Shown: positions 7,384 through 17,279, counted from the first letter of the stretch. The stretch is 64,000 nt of DNA from CAKSEI01 sp964403505 (GCA_964403505.1 CAYOFP010000002.1:62001-126000); one strand, 5' to 3'. The notes: generated by a model from the letters alone, not told the origin. Program-made: numbers and translations.

Positions 7384-8371
7384 GATATTTTTAGCGGTTG
7401 TGATATGCATCCTTTGCTTTTCCTCCTGCGCACCAAAAGACGAATATGATGAAAAGCAGATCTTCGCCATGGATACCGTCATTACCATAAAGGTCGAAAA
7501 GGGACGTGGCGCCGATGTCTTTGACGGGTGCGCCGGCATAATAACCGAGGCGGAGAGGATCTTTTCACGGACGCTCGAGGATAGTGAGGTATCCCGTTTT
7601 AATATATCGAATTCCGAGGCGGAGTACGACTCAGCGCTTGACGACTGCTCTGCGCCTTTTGTGGAGCTGATAGAAAAATCGCTCGATATATCCGAGAAAA
7701 CAGGCGGTGCGTTTGATATAACGATCGAGCCGCTCGTTGAGCTGTGGAATATAACGGGCGAGTCGCCCGAGGTGCCCGATGTGTCGTATATCAATAATGC
7801 GCTCGTATACGTCGGGTATGAGAGGATGTATGCAGAGGATGATACGGTATACCGTTACGGCATGGTAAAGATCGACATGGGGGCGATCGCAAAGGGATAT
7901 ACCCTCGGCATGCTGTGCGATTATCTCGGTGCGCTCGGAGTGAAATATGCAAATATATCGTTTGGCGGAAACGTCGGACTTGTCGGGAGTAAGCCGTCGG
8001 GCGGAAAATGGAGCGTCGGGATCAAAGACCCGGATGATACCGCATCGACTGTCGGCACTTTGACGCTGGACGGCGGATATGTCGCAGTATCGGGTGATTA
8101 TGAGCGGTATTTTGAGAAAGACGGCATACGATATCATCATATCATCGATCCCTTTACGGGATATCCTGCGCAAACAGATATAAGAAGCGTAGCGGTGGTG
8201 TGTGACGATGCGTCGCTTGCAGACGGACTGTCAACGGCGCTTTTTGTCATGGGATACGATAAAGCGCTTGAGTTTTACAACGCAAAAACATATGATTTCG
8301 AGGCGGTCTTTGTGACCGACGACGGTGTTTATACAACAGAAGGGATAAAGGATAATTTTAAGGCAAAATAA
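7370..8371 (+). CDS. apbE: FAD:protein FMN transferase, lipoprotein
   Basis: 333 aa. ApbE transfers FMN from FAD onto a Thr or Ser of secreted or membrane redox proteins. The N-terminus is a lipoprotein signal with the modified cysteine at residue 20 (LCFSSC), so it acts outside the membrane. Family motifs are visible: FAMDTVITIKVE, the FAD/Mg site DMGAIAKGYTLG, SFGGNVGLVGSKP, VSGDYERYF and HHIIDPFTGYPA. No substrate with the D(x)SG(A/S)T flavinylation motif is encoded in this window. It overlaps the Gx-transporter gene by 14 bases. Confidence 0.95.
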   Translation: MKKIEIFLAVVICILCFSSCAPKDEYDEKQIFAMDTVITIKVEKGRGADVFDGCAGIITEAERIFSRTLEDSEVSRFNISNSEAEYDSALDDCSAPFVELIEKSLDISEKTGGAFDITIEPLVELWNITGESPEVPDVSYINNALVYVGYERMYAEDDTVYRYGMVKIDMGAIAKGYTLGMLCDYLGALGVKYANISFGGNVGLVGSKPSGGKWSVGIKDPDDTASTVGTLTLDGGYVAVSGDYERYFEKDGIRYHHIIDPFTGYPAQTDIRSVAVVCDDASLADGLSTALFVMGYDKALEFYNAKTYDFEAVFVTDDGVYTTEGIKDNFKAK

Positions 8372-8372
8372 A

Positions 8373-9782
8373 ATGGCGGATATAAAGAGAATAACAGAAG
8401 CGGAGCTTAATATTCAGCGTGCATATGTTGCGAAGATAAAAGAGCTCATTTACGATAAAAATTTATATGCACATATCAGGACATACGGCTGTCAGCAGAA
8501 TGAGGCTGACAGCGAGATCCTCGCAGGTTACGCCGAGTCAATGGGATATAAGCTGACGGATGACGCTGAGAAGGCGGACATGATACTCGTGAATACCTGT
8601 GCCGTGCGTGAGCATGCGGAGCTTAAGGCGCTTTCGATCACAGGGCAGTTCAAGCACTTAAAGGAAAAGAAGCCGAGCCTGCTTATCGGAATATGCGGCT
8701 GTATGGTATCGCAGGAAACGAGAAAGGAAAAGATAAAGAAAAGCTATCCTTATGTTGATTTCCTGTTCGGGACGAGTATGCTCTACCGTTTCCCGGAGAT
8801 ACTTTATAAGGCGCTCGGTGATAACGGCAGACTCTTCTATCTTGATAACTCGGACGGCAATATCGCCGAGGGTATGCCCGTACACCGTGAAAGTAAGTTC
8901 AAGGCATGGGTGAGCATCATGTACGGATGCAATAACTTCTGTACGTACTGTATCGTGCCGTATGTACGCGGACGTGAGCGCAGCCGCAAAAAGGAGGATA
9001 TCCTGAAAGAGGTTGAGACGCTTGCGAAAGACGGGTATAAAGAGATAACCCTCCTCGGGCAGAATGTCAATTCTTACGGAAAAGACCTGTACGGCGATTA
9101 CGACTTTGCCGATCTTTTGTCGGAGCTCTGTAAGATAGAGGGGGATTTCACTCTCCGCTTTATGACCAGCCACCCGAAGGATGCATCGCATAAATTGATC
9201 GACGTCATGGCGGCAAACGATAAAATAGCGAAGCATTTTCATCTCCCCCTGCAATCGGGAAGCGACCGTGTCCTCAGTGCGATGAACCGGCATTATACCC
9301 GGGATGAATATTTGTCACTCGTTGAATATATGAGAGAAAAAATGCCCGATATCGGTATCACCACGGATATCATCGTCGGATTCCCGACCGAGACAGACGA
9401 GGAATTTGAGGATACGCTCGGTATGCTGCGAAAAGTGAGATACGATAACATCTTTTCGTTTATTTACTCACCCAGAGAGGGCACTCCTGCCGCCAAAATG
9501 GAAGATCCGACACCCGATGCGGATAAGAGCAGACGCTTTGCAAGACTTCTCGAGGTTCAGAATGAAATATCGAAAAATAAAAACGATGATTATGTAGGCA
9601 AAACAGTACGGGTGCTCGTGGAGGGCAGGAGCAAGACGGATGAGAATATGCTCACGGGCAGAAATGAGCGTGGCAGACTCGTTCACTTTGCAGGCGGCGA
9701 TTCGCTTGTCGGAAAATTTGTAAATGTCGAGATAACAGTCGCGGAAACATATGATTTACTTGGAACGATAAAGGAGAATTAA
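8373..9782 (+). CDS. miaB: tRNA-2-methylthio-N6-dimethylallyladenosine synthase MiaB
   Basis: 469 aa radical SAM methylthiotransferase that converts i6A37 to ms2i6A37 in tRNA. The N-terminal MTTase domain has three cluster cysteines (YGCQQNEAD, NTCAVRE, GICGCM). The radical SAM site is CNNFCTYC, and a C-terminal TRAM domain is present (DYVGKTVRVLVEG…). It follows apbE by one base. The order miaB, ricA-like, mutS, mutL matches Bacillus and many Clostridia. miaA, which makes its substrate, is not in this operon. Confidence 0.96.
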   Translation: MADIKRITEAELNIQRAYVAKIKELIYDKNLYAHIRTYGCQQNEADSEILAGYAESMGYKLTDDAEKADMILVNTCAVREHAELKALSITGQFKHLKEKKPSLLIGICGCMVSQETRKEKIKKSYPYVDFLFGTSMLYRFPEILYKALGDNGRLFYLDNSDGNIAEGMPVHRESKFKAWVSIMYGCNNFCTYCIVPYVRGRERSRKKEDILKEVETLAKDGYKEITLLGQNVNSYGKDLYGDYDFADLLSELCKIEGDFTLRFMTSHPKDASHKLIDVMAANDKIAKHFHLPLQSGSDRVLSAMNRHYTRDEYLSLVEYMREKMPDIGITTDIIVGFPTETDEEFEDTLGMLRKVRYDNIFSFIYSPREGTPAAKMEDPTPDADKSRRFARLLEVQNEISKNKNDDYVGKTVRVLVEGRSKTDENMLTGRNERGRLVHFAGGDSLVGKFVNVEITVAETYDLLGTIKEN

Positions 9783-9785
9783 GTT

Positions 9786-10178
9786 ATGACAGAGATAATC
9801 AAAAAGGCACAGGAGCTCGGAGCGCTCATTAAGGAAGATCCGATCGTGATAAAGCTTTTTGCGGCAAAAGACGCATATGAGCACGACGAGGAGCTCAACA
9901 CCCTGCTTACCGAGTATAATATCCAGCAGCAGGCGATGACAAATGAGTACGCAAAGGAAGAGCCGGATAAGGATATCACGGCTGCAATAGAAAAGCGTAT
10001 TCAGGAAATAAGCGACAGCGTCATGTCTCATCCGTTATTCGTAGCATACGGCGAGGCAGAGAACGACTACCGTGACCTGATGCAGATGGTAAATGACGAA
10101 ATCAACTTCCAGATAACGGGCAGGCGTTCCTGCTCGGGCGACTGCTCCGCCTGCGGCGGTTGCTCCGACGGGGAATAA
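9786..10178 (+). CDS. YlbF/YmcA (RicA/RicF) family protein with cysteine-rich tail
   Basis: 130 aa, mostly alpha-helical, matching the Com_YlbF family (residues about 5-110). In Bacillus, YlbF, YmcA and YaaT form a complex that carries [4Fe-4S] clusters and is needed for RNase Y-dependent mRNA maturation and for competence, sporulation and biofilm formation. The position between miaB and mutS is that of ymcA (ricA). The C-terminus carries C116, C120, C123 and C126 (CSGDCSACGGC), a plausible cluster-ligating tail. AAGGAG precedes the ATG at 9786. Which of the two paralogues it is cannot be settled here. Confidence 0.82.
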   Translation: MTEIIKKAQELGALIKEDPIVIKLFAAKDAYEHDEELNTLLTEYNIQQQAMTNEYAKEEPDKDITAAIEKRIQEISDSVMSHPLFVAYGEAENDYRDLMQMVNDEINFQITGRRSCSGDCSACGGCSDGE

Positions 10179-10181
10179 TAT

Positions 10182-12767
10182 ATGCCGACACCCATGATGG
10201 AGCAGTATTTTGCCTTTAAGGCGGAATACTGCGATGCAATACTGTTTTACCGCGTCGGAGACTTCTATGAAATGTTCTATGAAGACGCGCAGACGGTGTC
10301 AAAGGAAATAGGCCTTACCCTTACGGGTAAGGACAGCGGCGACGGGGAGCGTGCGCCCATGTGCGGCGTTCCTTATCACAGCGTCGATACATATATTGCA
10401 AAGCTCGTACGCCTCGGACATAAGATCATAATCTGCGATCAGATAGAGGATCCCGCAGAGGCAAAGGGTATCGTGAAGCGCGGCGTCACCCGTATCGTGA
10501 CCCCGGGCACGGTCACCGATGATAATATGCTCGACGGCACAAAAAATAACTATCTGTGCTCGATCTATATATCACAGCCGGATGCGGCTTTGACCGTTGC
10601 CGACGTTTCGACGGGCGATATCTATATAACTCGCTTTACGGGCGATTCTTTGGGTGAAAAGCTCGTCAACGCCCTGTCGGCATATGCGCCGTCAGAGGTC
10701 ATCATCAATGTTTCAAAAAGGGTGCTTCCGCCGCTTTACGATTACCTTTTCTCACGCCATGAGTGTATGGTGCACGATGAGGATGAGGAGCGTTTTGCGC
10801 CCGAGGGCTGTGCTGAGCTTTTAGAGAAGCAATTCGGCAAAAACGCAGAGGAGCTCGGCCTGTCAGACGAGTGCAGTATCTGCGCCTGCTGTGCAATGAT
10901 ACGCTATATCGACGAGACGCAGCGTACCCCCATATCCCATCTTAAGGAGCTCGATGTATACAGCGGTACGCAGTATCTCGATATCGATATCAATTCGAGG
11001 TACTCGCTCGAGCTTACCGAGACGATGCGAAACCGTGATAAGCGGGGCTCTCTTTTGTGGGTGCTTGATAAGACAAAGAGCGCCATGGGTGCAAGACTCC
11101 TTCGCAAGTGGGTCGAGATGCCTCTTGTGAATATGAATAAGATAAAATCCCGTCTTGACGCAGTCGAGGAGATGTACTCGAATTTCATGTTGCGTGAGGA
11201 GATAGGCGAGGCAATGCAGGGCGTCCGTGATATGGAGCGCCTGATGACAAAGGTTGTATACGGCACGGCAAACTGTAAAGACCTGCGTGCCATATGCGCT
11301 ACCCTGTCGGTCGTTCCTGCGGTAAAGGAGATCATATCGGGATGTAACGCCGATGAGGTCAGCGCAATACGGGACAGGCTGTATGACCTTAGCGATATTG
11401 TCCGTCTCATAGACGATGCGATCGTCGAGGATCCTCCGTTCCTTGTGCGTGAGGGGCGCTTCATCCGTCACGGATATAACGAAGAGGTCGATAAATATGT
11501 CGACATACTCGAAAACGGTAAAAACTATATCGAAAAGATAGAGGAGCGCGAGCGGGAGCGCACGGGGATTCCCAAGCTGAAGATAAGCTATAATAAGGTC
11601 TTCGGCTATTATATCGAGATATCGAAGTCGTATATCGACCGCGCGCCCGACGATTATATCAGAAAGCAGACGCTCGTCAACGCCGAGCGGTATATTACCG
11701 ATGAATTAAAGAATCTCGAGGCTACCATTTTCGGCGCAAAAGACAGAGACGCTGAGCTCGAGTATCACATATTCTGTGAGATCACCGAAAAGCTGAAGGA
11801 AAATAAGGACAGGATACTGAATGCGGCGCAAATGCTCGCTGAGATCGATGCGCTTCGCTCGCTTGCCGAGGTCGCTTTCAGAAATAATTATGTCCGTCCC
11901 GAGGTGGATATCGGCGAGGTGCTTGATATCCGTGACGGCAGACACCCCGTGGTAGAGCAGATGATGAAGGACGGCTTCTTTGTGCCGAACGACACCTATC
12001 TCGATACCTCGGCAAATCGTCTTGCGCTTATCACCGGGCCGAATATGGCAGGTAAATCTACCTATATGAGGCAGACGGCGCTGATCTGTATCATGGCGCA
12101 GATCGGTTCGTTTGTCCCTGCGTCTGATGCGAGGATCAGTATCCTCGATAAGGTCTTCACACGGGTCGGCGCATCGGACGATCTCGCATCGGGTCAGTCG
12201 ACCTTTATGCTCGAAATGAACGAGGTCGCCTATATCCTGAAAAACGCCACAAAGCGTTCTCTTGTGATATATGACGAGATCGGCAGAGGCACATCGACCT
12301 TTGACGGTATGAGTATCGCCCGTGCCGTCGCCGAGCACACCGCAAATAAGATAGGGTGTAAAGCGCTGTTTGCGACGCATTATCACGAGCTCACCGACCT
12401 CCCGGACACGATCGGGGGCGTGGTGAACTACAATATAGCGGCGAAAAAGAAAAACGGCGGTATCGTATTCTTACGCAAGATATTAAAGGGAGCGACCGAC
12501 GACAGCTATGGTATCGAGGTAGCGAAGCTTGCGGGTGTTCCTTCCTCCGTCACGAAGAGGGCGTATGAGATACTATCTTCCCTCGAGAACAGCAGCAGAC
12601 GGATCGCCGCCGAGGACGCCTCTCAGGAAACGGAAGAGGTAAATATGACTTTTGACGATTTCAAAACAGAGGAAGTAAAGAATAAGCTCATGCAGACGCA
12701 GGTCGAGACGCTGACTCCCATTGAGGCGATGAATCTCGTCTATGAGCTGAAAAAAATACTCGATTAA
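10182..12767 (+). CDS. mutS: DNA mismatch repair protein MutS
   Basis: 861 aa, full length. It recognises mismatches and recruits MutL. The Phe-x-Glu mismatch-reading motif is in GDFYEMFYEDA (about residues 27-37). The connector, lever and clamp domains fill the middle. The ATPase has Walker A GPNMAGKSTYMRQ near residue 620, then VFTRVGASDDLASGQSTFMLEM, Walker B LVIYDEIGRGTSTFDG and the FATHYHEL switch. It starts three bases after the ricA-like gene and is followed by mutL. Confidence 0.97.
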   Translation: MPTPMMEQYFAFKAEYCDAILFYRVGDFYEMFYEDAQTVSKEIGLTLTGKDSGDGERAPMCGVPYHSVDTYIAKLVRLGHKIIICDQIEDPAEAKGIVKRGVTRIVTPGTVTDDNMLDGTKNNYLCSIYISQPDAALTVADVSTGDIYITRFTGDSLGEKLVNALSAYAPSEVIINVSKRVLPPLYDYLFSRHECMVHDEDEERFAPEGCAELLEKQFGKNAEELGLSDECSICACCAMIRYIDETQRTPISHLKELDVYSGTQYLDIDINSRYSLELTETMRNRDKRGSLLWVLDKTKSAMGARLLRKWVEMPLVNMNKIKSRLDAVEEMYSNFMLREEIGEAMQGVRDMERLMTKVVYGTANCKDLRAICATLSVVPAVKEIISGCNADEVSAIRDRLYDLSDIVRLIDDAIVEDPPFLVREGRFIRHGYNEEVDKYVDILENGKNYIEKIEERERERTGIPKLKISYNKVFGYYIEISKSYIDRAPDDYIRKQTLVNAERYITDELKNLEATIFGAKDRDAELEYHIFCEITEKLKENKDRILNAAQMLAEIDALRSLAEVAFRNNYVRPEVDIGEVLDIRDGRHPVVEQMMKDGFFVPNDTYLDTSANRLALITGPNMAGKSTYMRQTALICIMAQIGSFVPASDARISILDKVFTRVGASDDLASGQSTFMLEMNEVAYILKNATKRSLVIYDEIGRGTSTFDGMSIARAVAEHTANKIGCKALFATHYHELTDLPDTIGGVVNYNIAAKKKNGGIVFLRKILKGATDDSYGIEVAKLAGVPSSVTKRAYEILSSLENSSRRIAAEDASQETEEVNMTFDDFKTEEVKNKLMQTQVETLTPIEAMNLVYELKKILD

Positions 12768-12777
12768 GGAGAAAAAA

Positions 12778-14676
12778 TTGGGCGCTATCAATGTACTTGA
12801 TTCACAGGTTGCAAATCTTATCGCCGCAGGCGAGGTGGTGGACAGACCCGGTTCGGTCATAAAGGAACTCGTGGAAAATTCCATGGATGCAGGCGCTACT
12901 ACTATAACCGTTGAGATAAAGAACGGCGGTATCACTTTTATGCGTGTTACCGATAACGGCTCGGGCATGGAGAGGGATGATGTTCCTCTTGCCCTGAGGC
13001 GCCATGCTACGAGTAAGATACAGAAAGCGTCCGACCTTGATTCTATTTACACGATGGGATTCCGCGGTGAGGCGCTCGCCGCGATATCTTCAGTTTCAAA
13101 GACACGGATCATGACAAAACGCTGTGATGACAGCATGGGCACAATCCTGACCTGTGAGGGACCGGATATTATCGATATCAGCGAAGCGGCATGTCAGAAC
13201 GGTACGACGGTAATAATAGAGGATCTGTTTTATAACGTACCCGCCAGGCGTAAGTTTTTGAAAAAAGACGTGAGCGAGGGGATGTATGTTACATCGGTGA
13301 TGGAGCGCCTGTGTCTTTCCCGCCCGGATATTTCGTTCAAGTATATTTGTGACGGTGCGACAAAATTCGCCACTCCCGGCTCGGGCAGGATGCTCGATGC
13401 CATGTATGCGGTGTTCGGACGTGATTTCGCTAAAAAGACCATTCAGGTAAGTACGGGCGAAGACCATATAAAAATAAAAGGATATATCGGGACGCCCGAA
13501 AACGTCAGAGGAAACTCAAACCTCCAGATATTTTTTATCAATCGGCGTTTTGTCCGCTCGAAAACGGCATATGCGGCGCTGAAACAGGCGTTTGACTCCT
13601 ATATACCGAAGGAGCGTTTTCCCGTTTGCGTGATCGAGATAACCACAGACCCGAGATTTGTGGATGTCAATGTTCATCCGTCCAAGTTAGAGGTGAAATT
13701 CTCTAACGAGAAAATGATATTCGATCTGATATATTTTGCGGTGCGCTCTGCGCTGGTCAAGGGAATTGAGCGTCCGAGCGGCTATCTGAACAGACACGCT
13801 ATCGATGCGGTAAATTCCTTCGTTCCTCTCGGCGAGCCCCAAATGAGCGTTAAGCAAAGCCAGATAACGCTCAGGGATTTTAATTCGGGCGGAGCAAAAA
13901 GCGTGCTTGAAAGGGAAGAGGCGCAAATAGATGAGAGAAAAACCGAGCTGACATACGAGCAGAGGGCGATCGCCTTCTCCGCTCCCAAGAGGGACAATCC
14001 TGTAGAGCTGCCAAAGGAATCAAAACAGGATTTCTCGTGGGACGATCTGCCGGTAAAGGCTGATAATATCGGTGATTCTTTGCTTCCGCTGCCGGATTAT
14101 AAGATCATCGGCGAGGTATTTTATTCCTATGTGATCCTCGAGCTTGACGGAAAGATGCTCGTAGTTGACAAGCATGCGGCGCATGAGCGGATATTATTCG
14201 AGGATATGAAGCGCAATATGCAAAAATCAGGTGTTGAGTCGCAGGTGCTTCTCGTACCGTTGGAGGTGCCGTTAGATGCATATGAAATGGCGGCAGTCAA
14301 AGACTTCGCCTGTGATATAAAAAAGATCGGCTTTGATCTTTCGCTTGACGAGGAGAATAATAAGGTCCATATCGCGCATATCCCGACGATTCTGAATAAT
14401 GAGGATGTCAGCGCGTTTATTCAGGGGCTTGCTTCCGCTCTTGCCGACGGCACTGTAAATATCAGCGTCACAAAGGAAGTTTTGTATGAAAAATCGCTGT
14501 ATCAGGCGTCGTGTAAAGCGGCCATCAAGGCCGGCAGGATCTACGATATGGCAAATATAAAATGGATCTGCGATAAACTTTTAGTTCTGCCGAACATAAA
14601 ATACTGTCCGCACGGCAGACCCGTTGCATTTGAGATTTCACGCACGGATTTAGAGAGACAGTTCAGAAGGATATAA
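12778..14676 (+). CDS. mutL: DNA mismatch repair protein MutL (endonuclease type)
   Basis: 632 aa. The GHKL ATPase domain shows ELVENSMDAGA, DNGSGM and GFRGEALAAISS. The C-terminal endonuclease motif VDKHAAHERILFE, with ACKAAIKAG and CPHGRP, marks it as the nicking type found where MutH and Dam are absent. The start is TTG at 12778: AAGGAG lies at 12766-12771, no ATG is suitably placed, and GAINVLDSQVANLIAAGEVVDRP is the expected N-terminus. The gene begins 10 bases after mutS and ends four bases before tgt. Confidence 0.96.
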   Translation: MGAINVLDSQVANLIAAGEVVDRPGSVIKELVENSMDAGATTITVEIKNGGITFMRVTDNGSGMERDDVPLALRRHATSKIQKASDLDSIYTMGFRGEALAAISSVSKTRIMTKRCDDSMGTILTCEGPDIIDISEAACQNGTTVIIEDLFYNVPARRKFLKKDVSEGMYVTSVMERLCLSRPDISFKYICDGATKFATPGSGRMLDAMYAVFGRDFAKKTIQVSTGEDHIKIKGYIGTPENVRGNSNLQIFFINRRFVRSKTAYAALKQAFDSYIPKERFPVCVIEITTDPRFVDVNVHPSKLEVKFSNEKMIFDLIYFAVRSALVKGIERPSGYLNRHAIDAVNSFVPLGEPQMSVKQSQITLRDFNSGGAKSVLEREEAQIDERKTELTYEQRAIAFSAPKRDNPVELPKESKQDFSWDDLPVKADNIGDSLLPLPDYKIIGEVFYSYVILELDGKMLVVDKHAAHERILFEDMKRNMQKSGVESQVLLVPLEVPLDAYEMAAVKDFACDIKKIGFDLSLDEENNKVHIAHIPTILNNEDVSAFIQGLASALADGTVNISVTKEVLYEKSLYQASCKAAIKAGRIYDMANIKWICDKLLVLPNIKYCPHGRPVAFEISRTDLERQFRRI

Positions 14677-14680
14677 GAAG

Positions 14681-15817
14681 ATGTTTACACTGATAAAAAA
14701 AGAGGGCAAAGCAAGACGGGGTGAGTTTGAGACCGTCCATGGCACAATACAGACGCCTGTTTTTATGAATGTCGGCACATGTGCGGCAATAAAAGGCGGC
14801 GTTTCCACCGACGACTTGCGAAAGATCGGGTGCCAGGTGGAGTTGTCGAATACCTATCACCTGCATCTGCGCCCGGGAGACACCCTGATTCACAGGATGG
14901 GCGGTATACATAAATTCTTCAATTGGGACAGGCCTGTCCTTACAGATAGCGGAGGATTTCAGGTCTTTTCGCTTGCAAAACTGCGAAAAATCAAGGAAGA
15001 GGGCGTCTATTTCTCCTCGCATATCGACGGAGCAAAGATATTCATGGGTCCCGAGGAGTCGATGCAGATACAGTCGAATATAGCATCTACCATTGCGATG
15101 GCGTTTGACGAATGCGTCGAAAATCCTGCTGAGTATAACTATGTAAAAGAGTCGTGCGGGCGAACGGTCCGGTGGCTTGTGCGCTGTAAAGCGGAGATGG
15201 CACGCCTGAATTCATTGCCCGAGACGATCAATAAAAAACAGCTTCTTTTCGGTATCAATCAGGGAAGCACATATGAGGATCTGCGTATCGAAAACATGAA
15301 GCAGATCGCCGAGCTTGACTGCGACGGATATGCCATCGGCGGTCTTGCAGTAGGTGAGAGTGCAGAGGAGATGTACCGTATCATCGATGCGGTCGAGCCT
15401 TATATGCCGACGGATAAGCCGAGATATCTCATGGGCGTGGGAACACCCGTAAACATTCTCGAGGCGGTATACCGGGGCGTTGATTTCTTTGACTGCGTCA
15501 TGCCCTCGAGAAATGCAAGACACGGTAACATTTTCACCTGGAAGGGTAAGATGAATTTACTCAATGAGAAATATGCCTTCGATGACCGTCCGATCGACCC
15601 GGACTGCACATGCCCGACCTGCCGAAGCTATTCGAGGTCTTATATCAGGCATTTGTTCAAGGCAAAGGAGACGCTCGGTATGCGCCTCGCCGTATTGCAT
15701 AATCTCTATTTTTACAATGAGCTGATGCAAAAGATAAGAGATGCGCTCGATGCGGATGATTACGAGCGTTTTTATCAAAAGTACAGAGTGATCCTCGGCG
15801 AGAGGGAAAACGGTTAG
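14681..15817 (+). CDS. tgt: tRNA-guanine(34) transglycosylase
   Basis: 378 aa. It exchanges G34 for preQ1 (queuosine pathway) in GUN-anticodon tRNAs. The catalytic aspartate regions LTDSGGFQVFSL and GVDFFDCVMPSRNARHGN are present. The zinc site CTCPTCRSYSRSYIRHLF sits near residue 310. The gene normally neighbours queA or yajC; here it lies between mutL and metF in the same unit, with no preQ1 riboswitch. Confidence 0.97.
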   Translation: MFTLIKKEGKARRGEFETVHGTIQTPVFMNVGTCAAIKGGVSTDDLRKIGCQVELSNTYHLHLRPGDTLIHRMGGIHKFFNWDRPVLTDSGGFQVFSLAKLRKIKEEGVYFSSHIDGAKIFMGPEESMQIQSNIASTIAMAFDECVENPAEYNYVKESCGRTVRWLVRCKAEMARLNSLPETINKKQLLFGINQGSTYEDLRIENMKQIAELDCDGYAIGGLAVGESAEEMYRIIDAVEPYMPTDKPRYLMGVGTPVNILEAVYRGVDFFDCVMPSRNARHGNIFTWKGKMNLLNEKYAFDDRPIDPDCTCPTCRSYSRSYIRHLFKAKETLGMRLAVLHNLYFYNELMQKIRDALDADDYERFYQKYRVILGERENG

Positions 15818-15825
15818 GATATATT

Positions 15826-16686
15826 ATGAAGATAACAGAGATAATTACAGGGAAAAAACCGAGTTTGTCATTTGAGGTTTTTCCTCCGAAAACAAACGAT
15901 AAATTTGAGGGGGTGCTTGCGGCGGCTACAAAAATTGCCGATCTTGCGCCCGATTACATGAGTGTTACCTACGGGGCAGGCGGCGGCACCTCCGAGTATA
16001 CGACGGATATATGCCGTGAGCTCAGCCTGCGCGGCGTCACGCCTCTTGCGCATCTGACGTGCGTTGCGTCTGACCGTGACCGGATTCGTTTTGAGCTTGA
16101 TAATCTCCGGCAAAAAGGGATAGAAAACATTCTGGCGCTTCGTGGTGATATACCCGAGGGCATGCAGCGTCCGCTGGGCGGATATTACCATGCGAGCGAG
16201 CTGATATGTGAGATTGCGCAATACGGCGGCTTTTGTATCGGCGGCGCATGCTATCCCGAGGGTCATCCCGAGAGCGCAAACAGCACGGACGATATCGACG
16301 CTCTGAAAATCAAGGTCGAGTGCGGATGTGAGTTTTTGACCACGCAGATGTTTTTTGATAATAATATTCTGTATAATTTTCTTTACAGACTATATAAAGC
16401 AGGGGTCGATGTGCCCGTGGTTGCAGGTGTCATGCCTGTTACCAATGCAAGTCAGATCAAGCGCATCATGTCGATCTCCTCGTCCGCTCTGCCGCAGAGG
16501 TTCGTGCGTATCGTAGACAGATACGGCGACGATCCTCTCGCTATGAAGCAGGCGGGAATCGCATATGCCACAGAGCAGATCATCGATCTGTATGCGAACG
16601 GTATCAACGCCGTGCATGTTTACTCGATGAATCATCACGATGTGGCACAAGCGATAAAAAATAACCTCTCGGAGATCATTAAATGA
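15826..16686 (+). CDS. metF: 5,10-methylenetetrahydrofolate reductase
   Basis: 286 aa flavoprotein TIM barrel that supplies 5-methyl-THF for MetH. The catalytic glutamate is E17 in LSFEVFPPK. Further family motifs are MSVTYGAGG, THLTC-like LAHLTCVA, ILALRGDIP, and FLTTQMFFD. The stop overlaps the next gene by four bases. With the two following genes it forms a complete cobalamin-dependent methionine synthesis cassette. No SAM (S-box) or cobalamin riboswitch is present in the eight bases before it. Confidence 0.95.
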   Translation: MKITEIITGKKPSLSFEVFPPKTNDKFEGVLAAATKIADLAPDYMSVTYGAGGGTSEYTTDICRELSLRGVTPLAHLTCVASDRDRIRFELDNLRQKGIENILALRGDIPEGMQRPLGGYYHASELICEIAQYGGFCIGGACYPEGHPESANSTDDIDALKIKVECGCEFLTTQMFFDNNILYNFLYRLYKAGVDVPVVAGVMPVTNASQIKRIMSISSSALPQRFVRIVDRYGDDPLAMKQAGIAYATEQIIDLYANGINAVHVYSMNHHDVAQAIKNNLSEIIK

Positions 16687-17279
16687 TAGGAAGAGAATAT
16701 TTCTTTTCCAAAATAGATACCGATTCGCTCGTCCTGAACGGAAACGAGGTGGCACTGCGGTTAAAAACCGAACGGGGATATACGAGCGATACCGTGAAAC
16801 TGTGCGAGGAGCGCCTTCGAGACAGCGTTTCCTGCCGCTATGCGGCACTTCGACTCGAGGTCAAACGAATTTCAGAGGGTGTATGCGATCTCGGATTCGG
16901 AGAGATAAACAGCCGACTGTTATATAACAGCCTTGAGGGGTGCAGTGAGGCATATGTTTTGGCCGTCACGCTCGGGGTCAATGTAGACAGGTTGCTTTTG
17001 CGTTTGTCGGCTGCCTCGCAGGCGGAGCATTTTATCACCGATGCGCTTGCATCGGCTATGGCGGAGGCGGCGTGCGATGTGTGCGATGAAATATTGCGTG
17101 ACGGGCATACCTGCCGTCATAGGATCAGTCCGGGATACGGCGATCTTCCGCTCGGGATACAGCCGGATGTACTTTCCGCACTGAATGCACAGCGTGTGCT
17201 GAATATAACGCTGAATAAGTCCTATCTGATGACCCCCTCAAAGTCTATTACCGCGATTATGGGTATTATAAATGAATGA
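16683..17279 (+). CDS. Stand-alone MetH reactivation (AdoMet-binding) domain protein
   Basis: 198 aa. It corresponds to the C-terminal activation domain of E. coli MetH, which reductively methylates inactive cob(II)alamin using AdoMet. The AdoMet-binding signature is HRISPGYGDLPLGIQPDVL (about residues 143-161), followed by the conserved LMTPSKSITAIMGI. It overlaps metF by four bases and metH by eight, so the split halves are probably made in equal amounts. The MetH next to it lacks this domain, which supports the assignment. Confidence 0.9.
   Translation: MIGREYFFSKIDTDSLVLNGNEVALRLKTERGYTSDTVKLCEERLRDSVSCRYAALRLEVKRISEGVCDLGFGEINSRLLYNSLEGCSEAYVLAVTLGVNVDRLLLRLSAASQAEHFITDALASAMAEAACDVCDEILRDGHTCRHRISPGYGDLPLGIQPDVLSALNAQRVLNITLNKSYLMTPSKSITAIMGIINE

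Noticed and set aside
15818..15825. SAM or cobalamin riboswitch before the metF-metH genes
   Set aside because: The gap between tgt and metF is eight bases; no riboswitch can fit.
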